Source: an uncultured Eubacteriales bacterium (GTDB lineage Bacteria > Bacillota > Clostridia > Christensenellales > Aristaeellaceae). From it: DNA of 64,000 nt. The stretch spans positions 1-64,000 of the forward strand of contig CACXHY010000011.1 of NCBI GenBank assembly GCA_902767565.1, written 5' to 3'. Below, one piece after another: positions 26,524 to 33,503 of this stretch; within the stretch, counting starts at the first letter, position 1; each line of letters opens with the position of its first letter. Below the pieces are notes generated by a model. It had not been told where the DNA came from. It made no database searches and was given only the letters and a program-made list of their open reading frames with translations. A program made the translations under genes and the position numbers.

Positions 26524-27891
26524 GTGATCGATCGTCCGGTGGATGAGATGCTGCGGGCCGCGGCGGGGCGAAAGAGCGCTCACATGCCCGGGCACAAGGG
26601 CCGCGCGCCGTTTCCCCCGGGCGACCCGTTTTCCCTCGACACGACCGAGCTTCCCCTGACCGACAACCTGTGGCAGCCCGAAGGGGCCGTGCTGCGGGCG
26701 GAAAGGCTGTACGCGGAAGCGGCCGGCGCGGGCTGCACGCTGTTCCTGACGGGCGGTTCCACGGCGGGCATCCACTGTATGCTGCAGCTTTGGGCCCGGG
26801 AGGGCGATACCGTGATCCTCCCCCGCAGCGCGCACCTCAGCGCCGTCAACGCCTGCATCCTCGGAGGACTGGATCCGGTGTGGATCCCGGCGCGGCAGAC
26901 GGCGGACGGACTGACGACCATCGCCGAAGCGGATGCGCTGGCCTGCATGGAGGCGCACCCGGAAGCGAAGGCGGTCCTGATCACGCGGCCGGACTACTTC
27001 GGCGGCTGCATCCCCCTCGGCCGGATCGCGGAGAAGGCGCACGCCATGGGCATGAAGCTGCTGGCGGACGAGGCCCACGGCGCGCATCTGCCCTGGATGG
27101 ACGGACCCGCTTCGGCATCAACCTTCGGTGCGGACGCCTGGGTGCAGTCGTGCCACAAGACCCTGCCTGCTCTCACCGGAACGGCCGTGCTTCATCTGCG
27201 GGATCCCGCGGACCGGAGCCGCGCCCTGACCCTGCTGACAAGGGAGCAGTCCTCCTCCCCCAGCTACCTGCTGGTGCGGAGCATCGACGATGCCCGAGCC
27301 TGGATGGAGGAGAAGGGCCGCAGCCGCCTTCGGGATACCGCGCGCGCCGTGCGGGCGCTGCGGGACGCGCTGCCCGGCATGGGGCTGACGGATCCCCACA
27401 GCCTGTGGTCGGAGACCGGGTACGAATTCGACCCCACCCGGCTGGTCATCGATGCGCCGGAGGGCGGACCCGCGCTGGAGGAGGCCCTGCGCGGCAGGGG
27501 GATCGACGTCGAGATGGCCGACGAGCGGCGTGTCGTCATGATCTTCACCGCCATAGATGAGCCGGAAGACATCGCCGCCATCGGGCAGGCGCTGGCCGCT
27601 CTCCCCCACGCGAAGACCCGGCTGCCCGGGAGCGGCGCGCCATGTCCTCTCCCCAAAAAGCGTTTCCCGCCGCGGGCCGCCGCCATGGGAAAAACGGAAC
27701 TCATTCCCATCCGTGAGGCGGAGGGCCGCGTCAGCGCGGTATCGGCCGGTCTGTATCCGCCCGGGGTCCCGCTGTTCGTGCCGGGCGAGGTCCTGTCGGG
27801 CGAGGTGCTGCGGCGCCTGGCCGAGGCTCCGCGTTCCCGGCGCTTCGGGCTGTCCGGGGCATCCATCGAATGCATGGCCGGCGAAGACTGA
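26524..27891 (+). CDS. PLP-dependent aminotransferase-fold Orn/Lys/Arg decarboxylase family (YaaO-like)
   Basis: A 455-residue fold-type I PLP enzyme. Signatures: HMPGHKGRAPFPPGD near the N-terminus, LFLTGGSTAGIHCML, LLADEAHGAHLPW with the PLP-ring Asp, and the Schiff-base lysine in WVQSCHKTLPALTGTAVLH. The C-terminal domain (ELIPIREAEGRVSAVSAGLYPPGVPLFVPGE) holds the substrate carboxylate-binding segment. The start is GTG at 26524 after GGAGGGG. In B. subtilis the homologue YaaO lies just before tmk, as here. Likely an arginine or lysine decarboxylase for polyamines; the substrate is not certain. Confidence 0.9.
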   Translation: MIDRPVDEMLRAAAGRKSAHMPGHKGRAPFPPGDPFSLDTTELPLTDNLWQPEGAVLRAERLYAEAAGAGCTLFLTGGSTAGIHCMLQLWAREGDTVILPRSAHLSAVNACILGGLDPVWIPARQTADGLTTIAEADALACMEAHPEAKAVLITRPDYFGGCIPLGRIAEKAHAMGMKLLADEAHGAHLPWMDGPASASTFGADAWVQSCHKTLPALTGTAVLHLRDPADRSRALTLLTREQSSSPSYLLVRSIDDARAWMEEKGRSRLRDTARAVRALRDALPGMGLTDPHSLWSETGYEFDPTRLVIDAPEGGPALEEALRGRGIDVEMADERRVVMIFTAIDEPEDIAAIGQALAALPHAKTRLPGSGAPCPLPKKRFPPRAAAMGKTELIPIREAEGRVSAVSAGLYPPGVPLFVPGEVLSGEVLRRLAEAPRSRRFGLSGASIECMAGED

Positions 27892-27948
27892 AAGGTTCCC
27901 GGCTGTCCTTGGATCTGTTTTCTTCTATTCTGTGCTGGAGGTCATCCC

Positions 27949-29229
27949 GTGCGCGCTGTGATTTTCGACCTGGACGGAACCCTCACCCAAAGCGACGAGG
28001 GCATCTTCAAAAGCATCCGATACGCCGCCCGGAAGCTGGGCTTCGCCGAGCCGCCGGAAAGCGACCGGTTCAAATTCATCGGTCCCCCGCTGATGTATTC
28101 CTTCCGGGAGTACCTCGGCATGACGCGGGAGCAAGCCGTCGAGGCGCAGGAAGCCTACCGGGAGCGCTACTGGGATACGGGGCTGTTCGAGAACCGCGTG
28201 TATCCCGGCATCCGCAGCCTGCTGCGCATGCTGAAGAAGCGCGGGGACTGGGTGGCCATCGCCACGGGCAAGCCCTCCGATCCCGCCCGGCGCATCGCGG
28301 AGCACTTCGGGCTGAATCGGTACTTCGACCGCATCATCGGCCCCGATCTCAACGACGGGAATGCCGCCAAGGACGCGCTGATCCTGGCCGCCCTTCCGGA
28401 GCGCTTTGACGAGGCCGTGATGGTGGGCGACCGGCATTTCGACATCGAGGGAGCCAACGCACTGGGTCTCCCGTCCGTCGGCGCGGGATGGGGTTACGGC
28501 ACGGAGGAGGAGCTCCGGAGCACCGGATGCACGCATTACGCGGCCCGTGTCGGCGACCTGATCGATCTGCTCTGCCCCGGCGACCCGATGCCGCGGGGGG
28601 CGTTCCTCTCGGTGGAGGGACTGGACGGCAGCGGCAAAAGCACCCAGATCGGCATGCTGTCGGAGGCGCTGGACCGGTGGGGCTTTGTGGTCCGGCACAG
28701 CCGGGAACCCGGCGGCAGCCCCGTGGGCGAACGGATCCGCGAGATCCTGCTGACCCGGGGCAACGAGATGGAGTCCCTGACGGAAGCCCTGCTCTTTGCC
28801 GCCAGCCGGGCCGAGCATGTGCGCAAGGTCATCCGTCCGGCAGTCGAACGGGGCGAGGTCCTGCTGTGCGACCGGTTCGTGGATTCCTCCGCGGCCTATC
28901 AGGGCGGCGGACGCGAGCTGGGCGTGGACCGGGTGATGCAACTGAACGCTCCGGCCGTGGACGGGACGCTTCCCCTGGCCACGCTGTACCTGGACATCGG
29001 GCACGAGCAGGCCATGCGCCGCAGGACGGCCGCCTCCGACCCGGACCGCATGGAATCGGAGCCGGACAGTTTCCATGCCCGGGTAGAGGCAGCCTATCGC
29101 ACGCTGATCGGGCAGGATCCCCGCCGCTTTGTGGTGGTGGACGCGTCCCGGAGCCCGGAGGAGGTCGGCCGTGACGCCGCCGCCGGGATCCTGGCCAGGC
29201 TGACGGCGGCCGAGGAGGCGGACGAATGA
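27949..29229 (+). CDS. tmk: Fusion of HAD-family phosphatase and thymidylate kinase
   Basis: A 426-residue two-domain protein. Residues 1 to about 212 form a phosphoglycolate-phosphatase-like HAD domain: DLDGT at 7-11, motif II Thr in IATGK near 106, Lys near 141, and MVGDRHFDIEGA at 158-169. Residues 216-426 form dTMP kinase: FLSVEGLDGSGKSTQ P-loop (224-232), REPGGSPVGERIRE, CDRFVDSSAAYQGGGREL and a lid-like region around MRRRTAASDPDRMES. All motifs of both enzymes look intact and there is no stop between them, so it is one continuous gene. The start is GTG at 27949 after GGAGG. The fusion would join synthesis of dTDP to hydrolysis of some phosphate ester, perhaps a nucleotide (inference). 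Confidence 0.93.
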   Translation: MRAVIFDLDGTLTQSDEGIFKSIRYAARKLGFAEPPESDRFKFIGPPLMYSFREYLGMTREQAVEAQEAYRERYWDTGLFENRVYPGIRSLLRMLKKRGDWVAIATGKPSDPARRIAEHFGLNRYFDRIIGPDLNDGNAAKDALILAALPERFDEAVMVGDRHFDIEGANALGLPSVGAGWGYGTEEELRSTGCTHYAARVGDLIDLLCPGDPMPRGAFLSVEGLDGSGKSTQIGMLSEALDRWGFVVRHSREPGGSPVGERIREILLTRGNEMESLTEALLFAASRAEHVRKVIRPAVERGEVLLCDRFVDSSAAYQGGGRELGVDRVMQLNAPAVDGTLPLATLYLDIGHEQAMRRRTAASDPDRMESEPDSFHARVEAAYRTLIGQDPRRFVVVDASRSPEEVGRDAAAGILARLTAAEEADE

Positions 29230-30299
29230 TAGAAAACCGCGTGGTGGTCGGACTCTCCGGGGGCGTGGACTCCGCGGTCTCCGCGCTGCTGCTGAAGGAG
29301 CGGGGCTGGGACGTCATCGGCGTGTTCATGAACAACTGGGAGGAGACCGACGAGAACGGCGTGTGCTCCGCCGTGGATGACTGGAGCGACGTGCGGGACG
29401 TGTGCAACCGCATCGACATCCCGTATTACTCCGTCAACTTCAGTAAGGACTACATGGACCGCGTCTTTTCGTACTTTCTTGAAGAATACAAAAAGGGCAG
29501 GACTCCGAACCCCGACGTGCTGTGCAACCGCGAGATCAAATTCAAGTCGTTCCTGGATCTGGCCCTGCAGCTGGACGCGGCGAAGATGGCCACGGGGCAT
29601 TTCGTGCGGACGGATGACGCGGGGCACCTGCTGCGCGGCGCCGACCCGGACAAGGACCAGAGCTACTTCCTCTACATGGTGCACGACGAACAGCTCCGGC
29701 GGGCCATGTTCCCCGTGGGCGGGATGACGAAGCGGGAGGTGCGCCGCATCGCCGCAGAAAAGGGCCTGACCGTCAGCGCGAAAAAGGATTCCACCGGGAT
29801 CTGCTTCATCGGGGAGCGCAATTTCAGGAACTTTCTCAAGACCTATCTGCCGGCACAGCCGGGCGATATGGTGACCCCCGAGGGCGTCCGGGTGGGAAGC
29901 CACGAGGGGCTCATGTACTACACGCTGGGCCAGCGGCGGGGCCTGGGCATCGGCGGATGCGGGGACGGACGCAGCTGGTTCGTGGTGGACAAGGATCTGC
30001 CCGGCAACCGGCTCATCGTCGCGCAGGGAGAGGATCACCCGCTGCTGTACTCCGTCCGGGCCGAGTGCTCGGACGTGACATGGGTCGCGGAGCCCCTGCC
30101 GGAGGGCGAGCCCGTCCGCTGCACCTGCAAGTACCGCTACCGCCAGCAGGACCAGGACGTGACGGCCACCGTCGAAAACGGGGTCCTGACGCTGGTCAGC
30201 GACCGGCCTCAGCGCGCCGTGACGCCGGGACAGAGCGCGGTGCTGTATCAGGGGCAGCGGTGCCTGGGCGGCGGCATCGTGGACAGGATCTTCCGCTGA
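29226..30299 (+). CDS. mnmA: tRNA-specific 2-thiouridylase MnmA
   Basis: A 357-residue enzyme making 2-thiouridine at wobble position 34. N-terminal PP-loop RVVVGLSGGVDSAV (ATP pyrophosphatase), catalytic cysteines in LCNREIKF and in STGICFIGERNF, and the C-terminal tRNA-binding part with QRRGLGIGG. The ATG overlaps the end of the HAD-tmk gene as ATGA. Its sulfur donor desulfurase is not nearby. Confidence 0.97.
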   Translation: MIENRVVVGLSGGVDSAVSALLLKERGWDVIGVFMNNWEETDENGVCSAVDDWSDVRDVCNRIDIPYYSVNFSKDYMDRVFSYFLEEYKKGRTPNPDVLCNREIKFKSFLDLALQLDAAKMATGHFVRTDDAGHLLRGADPDKDQSYFLYMVHDEQLRRAMFPVGGMTKREVRRIAAEKGLTVSAKKDSTGICFIGERNFRNFLKTYLPAQPGDMVTPEGVRVGSHEGLMYYTLGQRRGLGIGGCGDGRSWFVVDKDLPGNRLIVAQGEDHPLLYSVRAECSDVTWVAEPLPEGEPVRCTCKYRYRQQDQDVTATVENGVLTLVSDRPQRAVTPGQSAVLYQGQRCLGGGIVDRIFR

Positions 30300-30316
30300 A
30301 GCACCGGCTGCAAACG

Positions 30317-30342
30317 AAAAACACCGGACAGCCGGTGTTTTT
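30317..30342 (+). terminator. Bidirectional terminator between mnmA and dnaA
   Basis: AAAAACACCGG / CCGGTGTTTTTT with a four-base loop. A tracts and T tracts on both sides serve the two convergent genes. Confidence 0.9.
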
Positions 30343-30356
30343 TCGCGTTCGCCGCG

Positions 30357-31667
30357 TCAGTTCTCCAGGATCAGCTTGCGGATGTCGTCCACCTGCGTGG
30401 CGAAGGCCTGGTTCTCCAGGATCGTCTCCGCGATCGTGCTGCAGGCGTGCAGGACGGTGGTGTGATCCCGGTTGCCGTAGAAGGCGCCGATCTGCGGGAG
30501 GGACATATTGGTCATATCGCGGGTCAGGTACATGCCGATCTGCCGGGGCACCACCACCTCGCGGCGGCGGGAGGAACCCTTCAGGTCCTCCTGGCGCAGC
30601 GTGAAGAAGCTGCACACCGTGCGGAGGATCAGATCGGCGGTGATGGCCCGCTGGTGCTTCTGCTCAAAGACCTCCCGCAGGGCCTCGCGGCACAGCTCCA
30701 TGCTGTAAGGCTTGCTCATCATGCCGGCATAGGCCTTGAGACGGTTCATCTTTTCTTCCAGCTCGCGGATGTTGCTGTCCACGGCCACGGCGATGGACTC
30801 CAGCACATCGTCGGGAACGTTCATGTATTCCCGGTGGGCGATGGCCCGGAGGATGGCGATCCGGGTCTCCAGATCGGGACGTTGGATGTCGCAGGTGAGT
30901 CCCCAGTCAAAACGGCTGCGGAGGCGCTCCTCCAGCGGCGTGATCTCCTTGGGCGGGCGGTCGCTGGTGAGGATGATCTGCTTTTTCTCGCCGTAGAGGT
31001 CGTTGAAGGTGTTGAAGAATTCCATCTGCGTGGAATCACGCCCGGCAATGGACTGGATGTCATCCACCATCAGGATGTCCACGTTCCGCATCTTCGCCCG
31101 GAATTCGGGGTTCCTGCCCTGCTGGATCGCGGAGATCAGTTCGTTGGTGAAGGCCTCCGAAGTGATGTACAGCAGCCGTTTCTCGGGAAAACGGTGCTGG
31201 ATATGATGCCCGATGGCGTGCATCAGGTGGGTCTTGCCCAGACCCGAACCGCCGTAAATGAAGAGGGGGTTGTAGGTCTGTCCGGGCTTCTCCGCCACGG
31301 CGATGGCCGCCGCGTGGGCGAACCGGTTGCTGGCGCCGACGACAAAGGTGTCAAAGGTGTAGCGGTCGATCAGCGAGATGCCCTGACGCCCCTCCCGGCT
31401 CTCCGAGACCCGCTGCTGCAGCTCCGCCCGGGACAGGATCTCGACGCGGAGCGGGCGGCCGCTGACTTTCTGCGCGGCGTCCGTGATCTCGGGAGCCAGG
31501 CCGTTCACGGCGGTCTTCAGGGGTTCCATGGTGTTCCGAAGGATCAGGGTATCGTTCTCAAGGCTTTCCGGATAGAGATTGTCCTTGATCAGGTATTCAT
31601 ACGTCAGCTGCTGGATATTCTCCTTCAGCACGACGCACGCGCGTTCCCATAATTCGTTGGCATCCAT
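30357..31667 (-). CDS. dnaA: Chromosomal replication initiator DnaA
   Basis: A 436-residue AAA+ initiator. Domain I (1-80) for DnaB/DnaA contacts, short linker domain II, domain III with Walker A IYGGSGLGKTHLMH near 137-150 and Walker B ILMVDDIQ, ERLRSRFDWGL sensor region. Domain IV (from about 330) has the helix-turn-helix signature QIGAFYGNRDHTTVLHA that binds DnaA boxes. The ATG at 31667 gives the family N-terminus MDANELWERACVVLK; the longer frame runs into the leader. The gene stands alone: no dnaN, recF, gyrB or rpmH is near, unlike the usual Bacillota order. Confidence 0.97.
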   Translation of the reverse strand: MDANELWERACVVLKENIQQLTYEYLIKDNLYPESLENDTLILRNTMEPLKTAVNGLAPEITDAAQKVSGRPLRVEILSRAELQQRVSESREGRQGISLIDRYTFDTFVVGASNRFAHAAAIAVAEKPGQTYNPLFIYGGSGLGKTHLMHAIGHHIQHRFPEKRLLYITSEAFTNELISAIQQGRNPEFRAKMRNVDILMVDDIQSIAGRDSTQMEFFNTFNDLYGEKKQIILTSDRPPKEITPLEERLRSRFDWGLTCDIQRPDLETRIAILRAIAHREYMNVPDDVLESIAVAVDSNIRELEEKMNRLKAYAGMMSKPYSMELCREALREVFEQKHQRAITADLILRTVCSFFTLRQEDLKGSSRRREVVVPRQIGMYLTRDMTNMSLPQIGAFYGNRDHTTVLHACSTIAETILENQAFATQVDDIRKLILEN

Positions 31668-31767
31668 TGCGTACTTTCGTCCTTCCCGCGCCGCCCGGCC
31701 CGCGATCGGAAAGGGGCCGGCGGCATGAATTTCGCGAAAAAAATGCGGTGACAGCATGGCTGCAACC

Positions 31768-31791
31768 TGTGGATAACATCCCTGTGGATAA
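31768..31791 (-). promoter_or_regulatory. Paired DnaA boxes
   Basis: Two perfect TTATCCACA boxes (minus-strand reading) spaced 15 bases start to start, at 31776-31768 and 31791-31783. Confidence 0.9.
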
Positions 31792-31817
31792 CTCTCGGAA
31801 GGATGTCCGACTGCGCT

Positions 31818-31846
31818 ATGATAACACGAAAAGCCGCAAAAAACAA
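31818..31846 (-). promoter_or_regulatory. dnaA promoter
   Basis: TTGTTT (31846-31841), 17-base spacer, TATCAT (31823-31818) on the minus strand, giving a leader of about 145 bases that carries two DnaA boxes. Confidence 0.6.
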
Positions 31847-31867
31847 GCCTTTGCCGGAAAAATGCCC

Positions 31868-31876
31868 TGTGAATAA
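31868..31876 (-). promoter_or_regulatory. DnaA box (TTATTCACA)
   Basis: One mismatch from the consensus and a common natural variant, located upstream of the dnaA -35 box. Confidence 0.75.
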
Positions 31877-32072
31877 CTTTCGCCACAAGACCTTGTGTCC
31901 GTCATCCGATCCGACCACTATCCATGGAATACGCAAGCAGGAAAACGGGCATTCCCGTCGAACGGATAACATGGTTTATTGTGTTTGCCCTGAAACCGCT
32001 TCCACCGCACAGATCGAACGATCCCGCCGGCGCTCTGTCCGACCGGAACGGGACGGAGAGGAGGTGTCTGCC

Positions 32073-32531
32073 GTGGTGCTGCGCACATCCGATGTCGCCG
32101 CCGTGCTTTCCGGTTTCTTCTGGGAAGGCATGGATCCGGACCGTGACTGCGCAGGCGCATGCGCCTCGCTGCTGCGGCACTGGATGCCCGGTCAGCCCCC
32201 CGAGGAGGTCGACGACCGCCTGCAAAGCCTGATCCTGCGGCAGCTGCGGCGCGAGCTGGGCGAAAGCCTGCTGGTGCGGGACGCGCAGGGCTGGAGGCGC
32301 ATCCGCTCCGCGGATCTGGCCGCCGCTTCGGACCGGGTGATGGGCGTGCTGTTCTCCGCCCTTCCGGAGGACAGCTGCCATTACGCCGTCGTGCGGGACT
32401 ACTTTTTCCGCACCGGTTCCCTGAGCGCACTGCAGTGTCTCTGCTGCCGTTTCGCGGACCAGCAGTCCCCGGAGGAGCTGGACCTTGCCCGGCGCATCCT
32501 CCGGGACCGCCTCGGCTCCGCCTCCGGCTGA
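32073..32531 (+). CDS. Hypothetical protein beside dnaA
   Basis: A 152-residue soluble protein with no family recognised. It is rich in Leu, Arg, Asp and Ser and likely all-helical (LRTSDVAAVLSGFFWEGMDP, LQSLILRQLRRELGESLLV, DYFFRTGSLSALQCLCCRFADQQSPEELDLARRIL). The start is taken as GTG at 32073 because GAGGAGGTG lies six bases before it; the same frame stays open to 31803 but without a start signal and through the DnaA-box region. It is divergent from dnaA and 72 bases before the ZnuA-like gene. Confidence 0.65.
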   Translation: MVLRTSDVAAVLSGFFWEGMDPDRDCAGACASLLRHWMPGQPPEEVDDRLQSLILRQLRRELGESLLVRDAQGWRRIRSADLAAASDRVMGVLFSALPEDSCHYAVVRDYFFRTGSLSALQCLCCRFADQQSPEELDLARRILRDRLGSASG

Positions 32532-32603
32532 TCCGGCAGACATACGCCTTCCAAATCGCGGCCCGGTATGAGAATGCCGGTCGTCCAAACCCGGAGGAGA
32601 TCG

Positions 32604-33503
32604 ATGAAACGCGTTTTCGCAGTCCTGTTTGCGATGCTTCTGCTCATTGCGGCGGCCGCGGCCGAGACCGTGGTCACGTCTTTCTATCCCGTGTATCTGT
32701 TCACCCTGAACCTGTGCGAGGGGCTGGACGGGGTGACGGTCGTCAATCTCGCGGCGCCGGACTTCGGCTGCCTGCACGACTATCAGCTCACCGTCGCCGA
32801 CATGAAGGTCCTGTCCCGGGCGGATGTTTTCGTCATCAACGGAGCGGACATGGAGGAGTACCTGGCGCATGTGCGGGGTTCCCTGGATCTGCGCACGGTG
32901 GACGCCTCCGGGATGGGCACGGATCGAAGCGTGGCCCTGATCCGGGAGGAGGACGGCGAGACGGAATTCAACCCGCACATCTGGCTCAGCGTGCCCAACG
33001 CGAAGATCATGGTGTGCAACATCGCGGACGGGCTCACGGAGGCCATGCCGCAGCACGCGGATGCCATCGCGGCGAACCGCGACGCGTATCTGTGTCGGCT
33101 CGACGCGCTGGACGCGGAACTGCGCGGGCGCTCGGACGCCCTAGGCCGACGGGAGATCGTCACTTTTCATGAAGCCTTCCCGTATTTCGCTGAGGCGTAT
33201 GGCCTCCGGGTCGTGGCGGTCATGGCCACGGAGCCCGGCGAAGCGCTTTCCGCCCGGGAACTGATGGATCTTGTGCGGGAGGAGCGGAGTCTGGCGGAGG
33301 AACTGGGATACCCGCCGCCGCTTTTCGTGGAGCCTCAGTACACGGGGCGCGCAGCGGACGCCATTTCCGCCGAGACCGGCGCGGCGGTCTTCAGGCTGGA
33401 TCCCTGCGTCACGGGCCCGGCTGACCCGCCTCTGACATATTACGAAGACGTGATGCTGCAGAACATGACCGTGCTGGAAGAGGCTTGCGGAGGCGATCGG
33501 TGA
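32604..33503 (+). CDS. Zinc/manganese ABC transporter substrate-binding protein (ZnuA-like)
   Basis: A 299-residue cluster A-I binding protein. Signal peptide about 1-20 (MKRVFAVLFAMLLLIAAAAA). Metal ligands expected of ZnuA/AdcA are seen: H58 in CLHDYQ, H125 in FNPHIWL and H189 in TFHEAFPYFAEAYGL, plus a late Asp in FRLDPCV. No lipobox Cys follows the signal peptide, so it would be released or held otherwise. No permease or ATPase gene is nearby, so it is an orphan. The ATG at 32604 follows GGAGGAG. The stop overlaps the comEC start (GTGA), so the two are translationally coupled. Confidence 0.88.
   Translation: MKRVFAVLFAMLLLIAAAAAETVVTSFYPVYLFTLNLCEGLDGVTVVNLAAPDFGCLHDYQLTVADMKVLSRADVFVINGADMEEYLAHVRGSLDLRTVDASGMGTDRSVALIREEDGETEFNPHIWLSVPNAKIMVCNIADGLTEAMPQHADAIAANRDAYLCRLDALDAELRGRSDALGRREIVTFHEAFPYFAEAYGLRVVAVMATEPGEALSARELMDLVREERSLAEELGYPPPLFVEPQYTGRAADAISAETGAAVFRLDPCVTGPADPPLTYYEDVMLQNMTVLEEACGGDR

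Larger units (their letters stand above)
31668..32072. other. dnaA upstream region, candidate origin of replication or autoregulatory region
   Basis: 405 bases between divergent genes. Three DnaA boxes all read TTATC/TCACA on the minus strand: perfect TTATCCACA at 31768-31776 and 31783-31791, and TTATTCACA at 31868-31876. The first two lie in the transcribed dnaA leader, the third upstream of the promoter. An A/T-richer stretch (31815-31865) between them could unwind. Two or three boxes can also be just dnaA autoregulation, so origin function is uncertain; the rest (31880-32050) shows no recognised feature. Confidence 0.5.
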
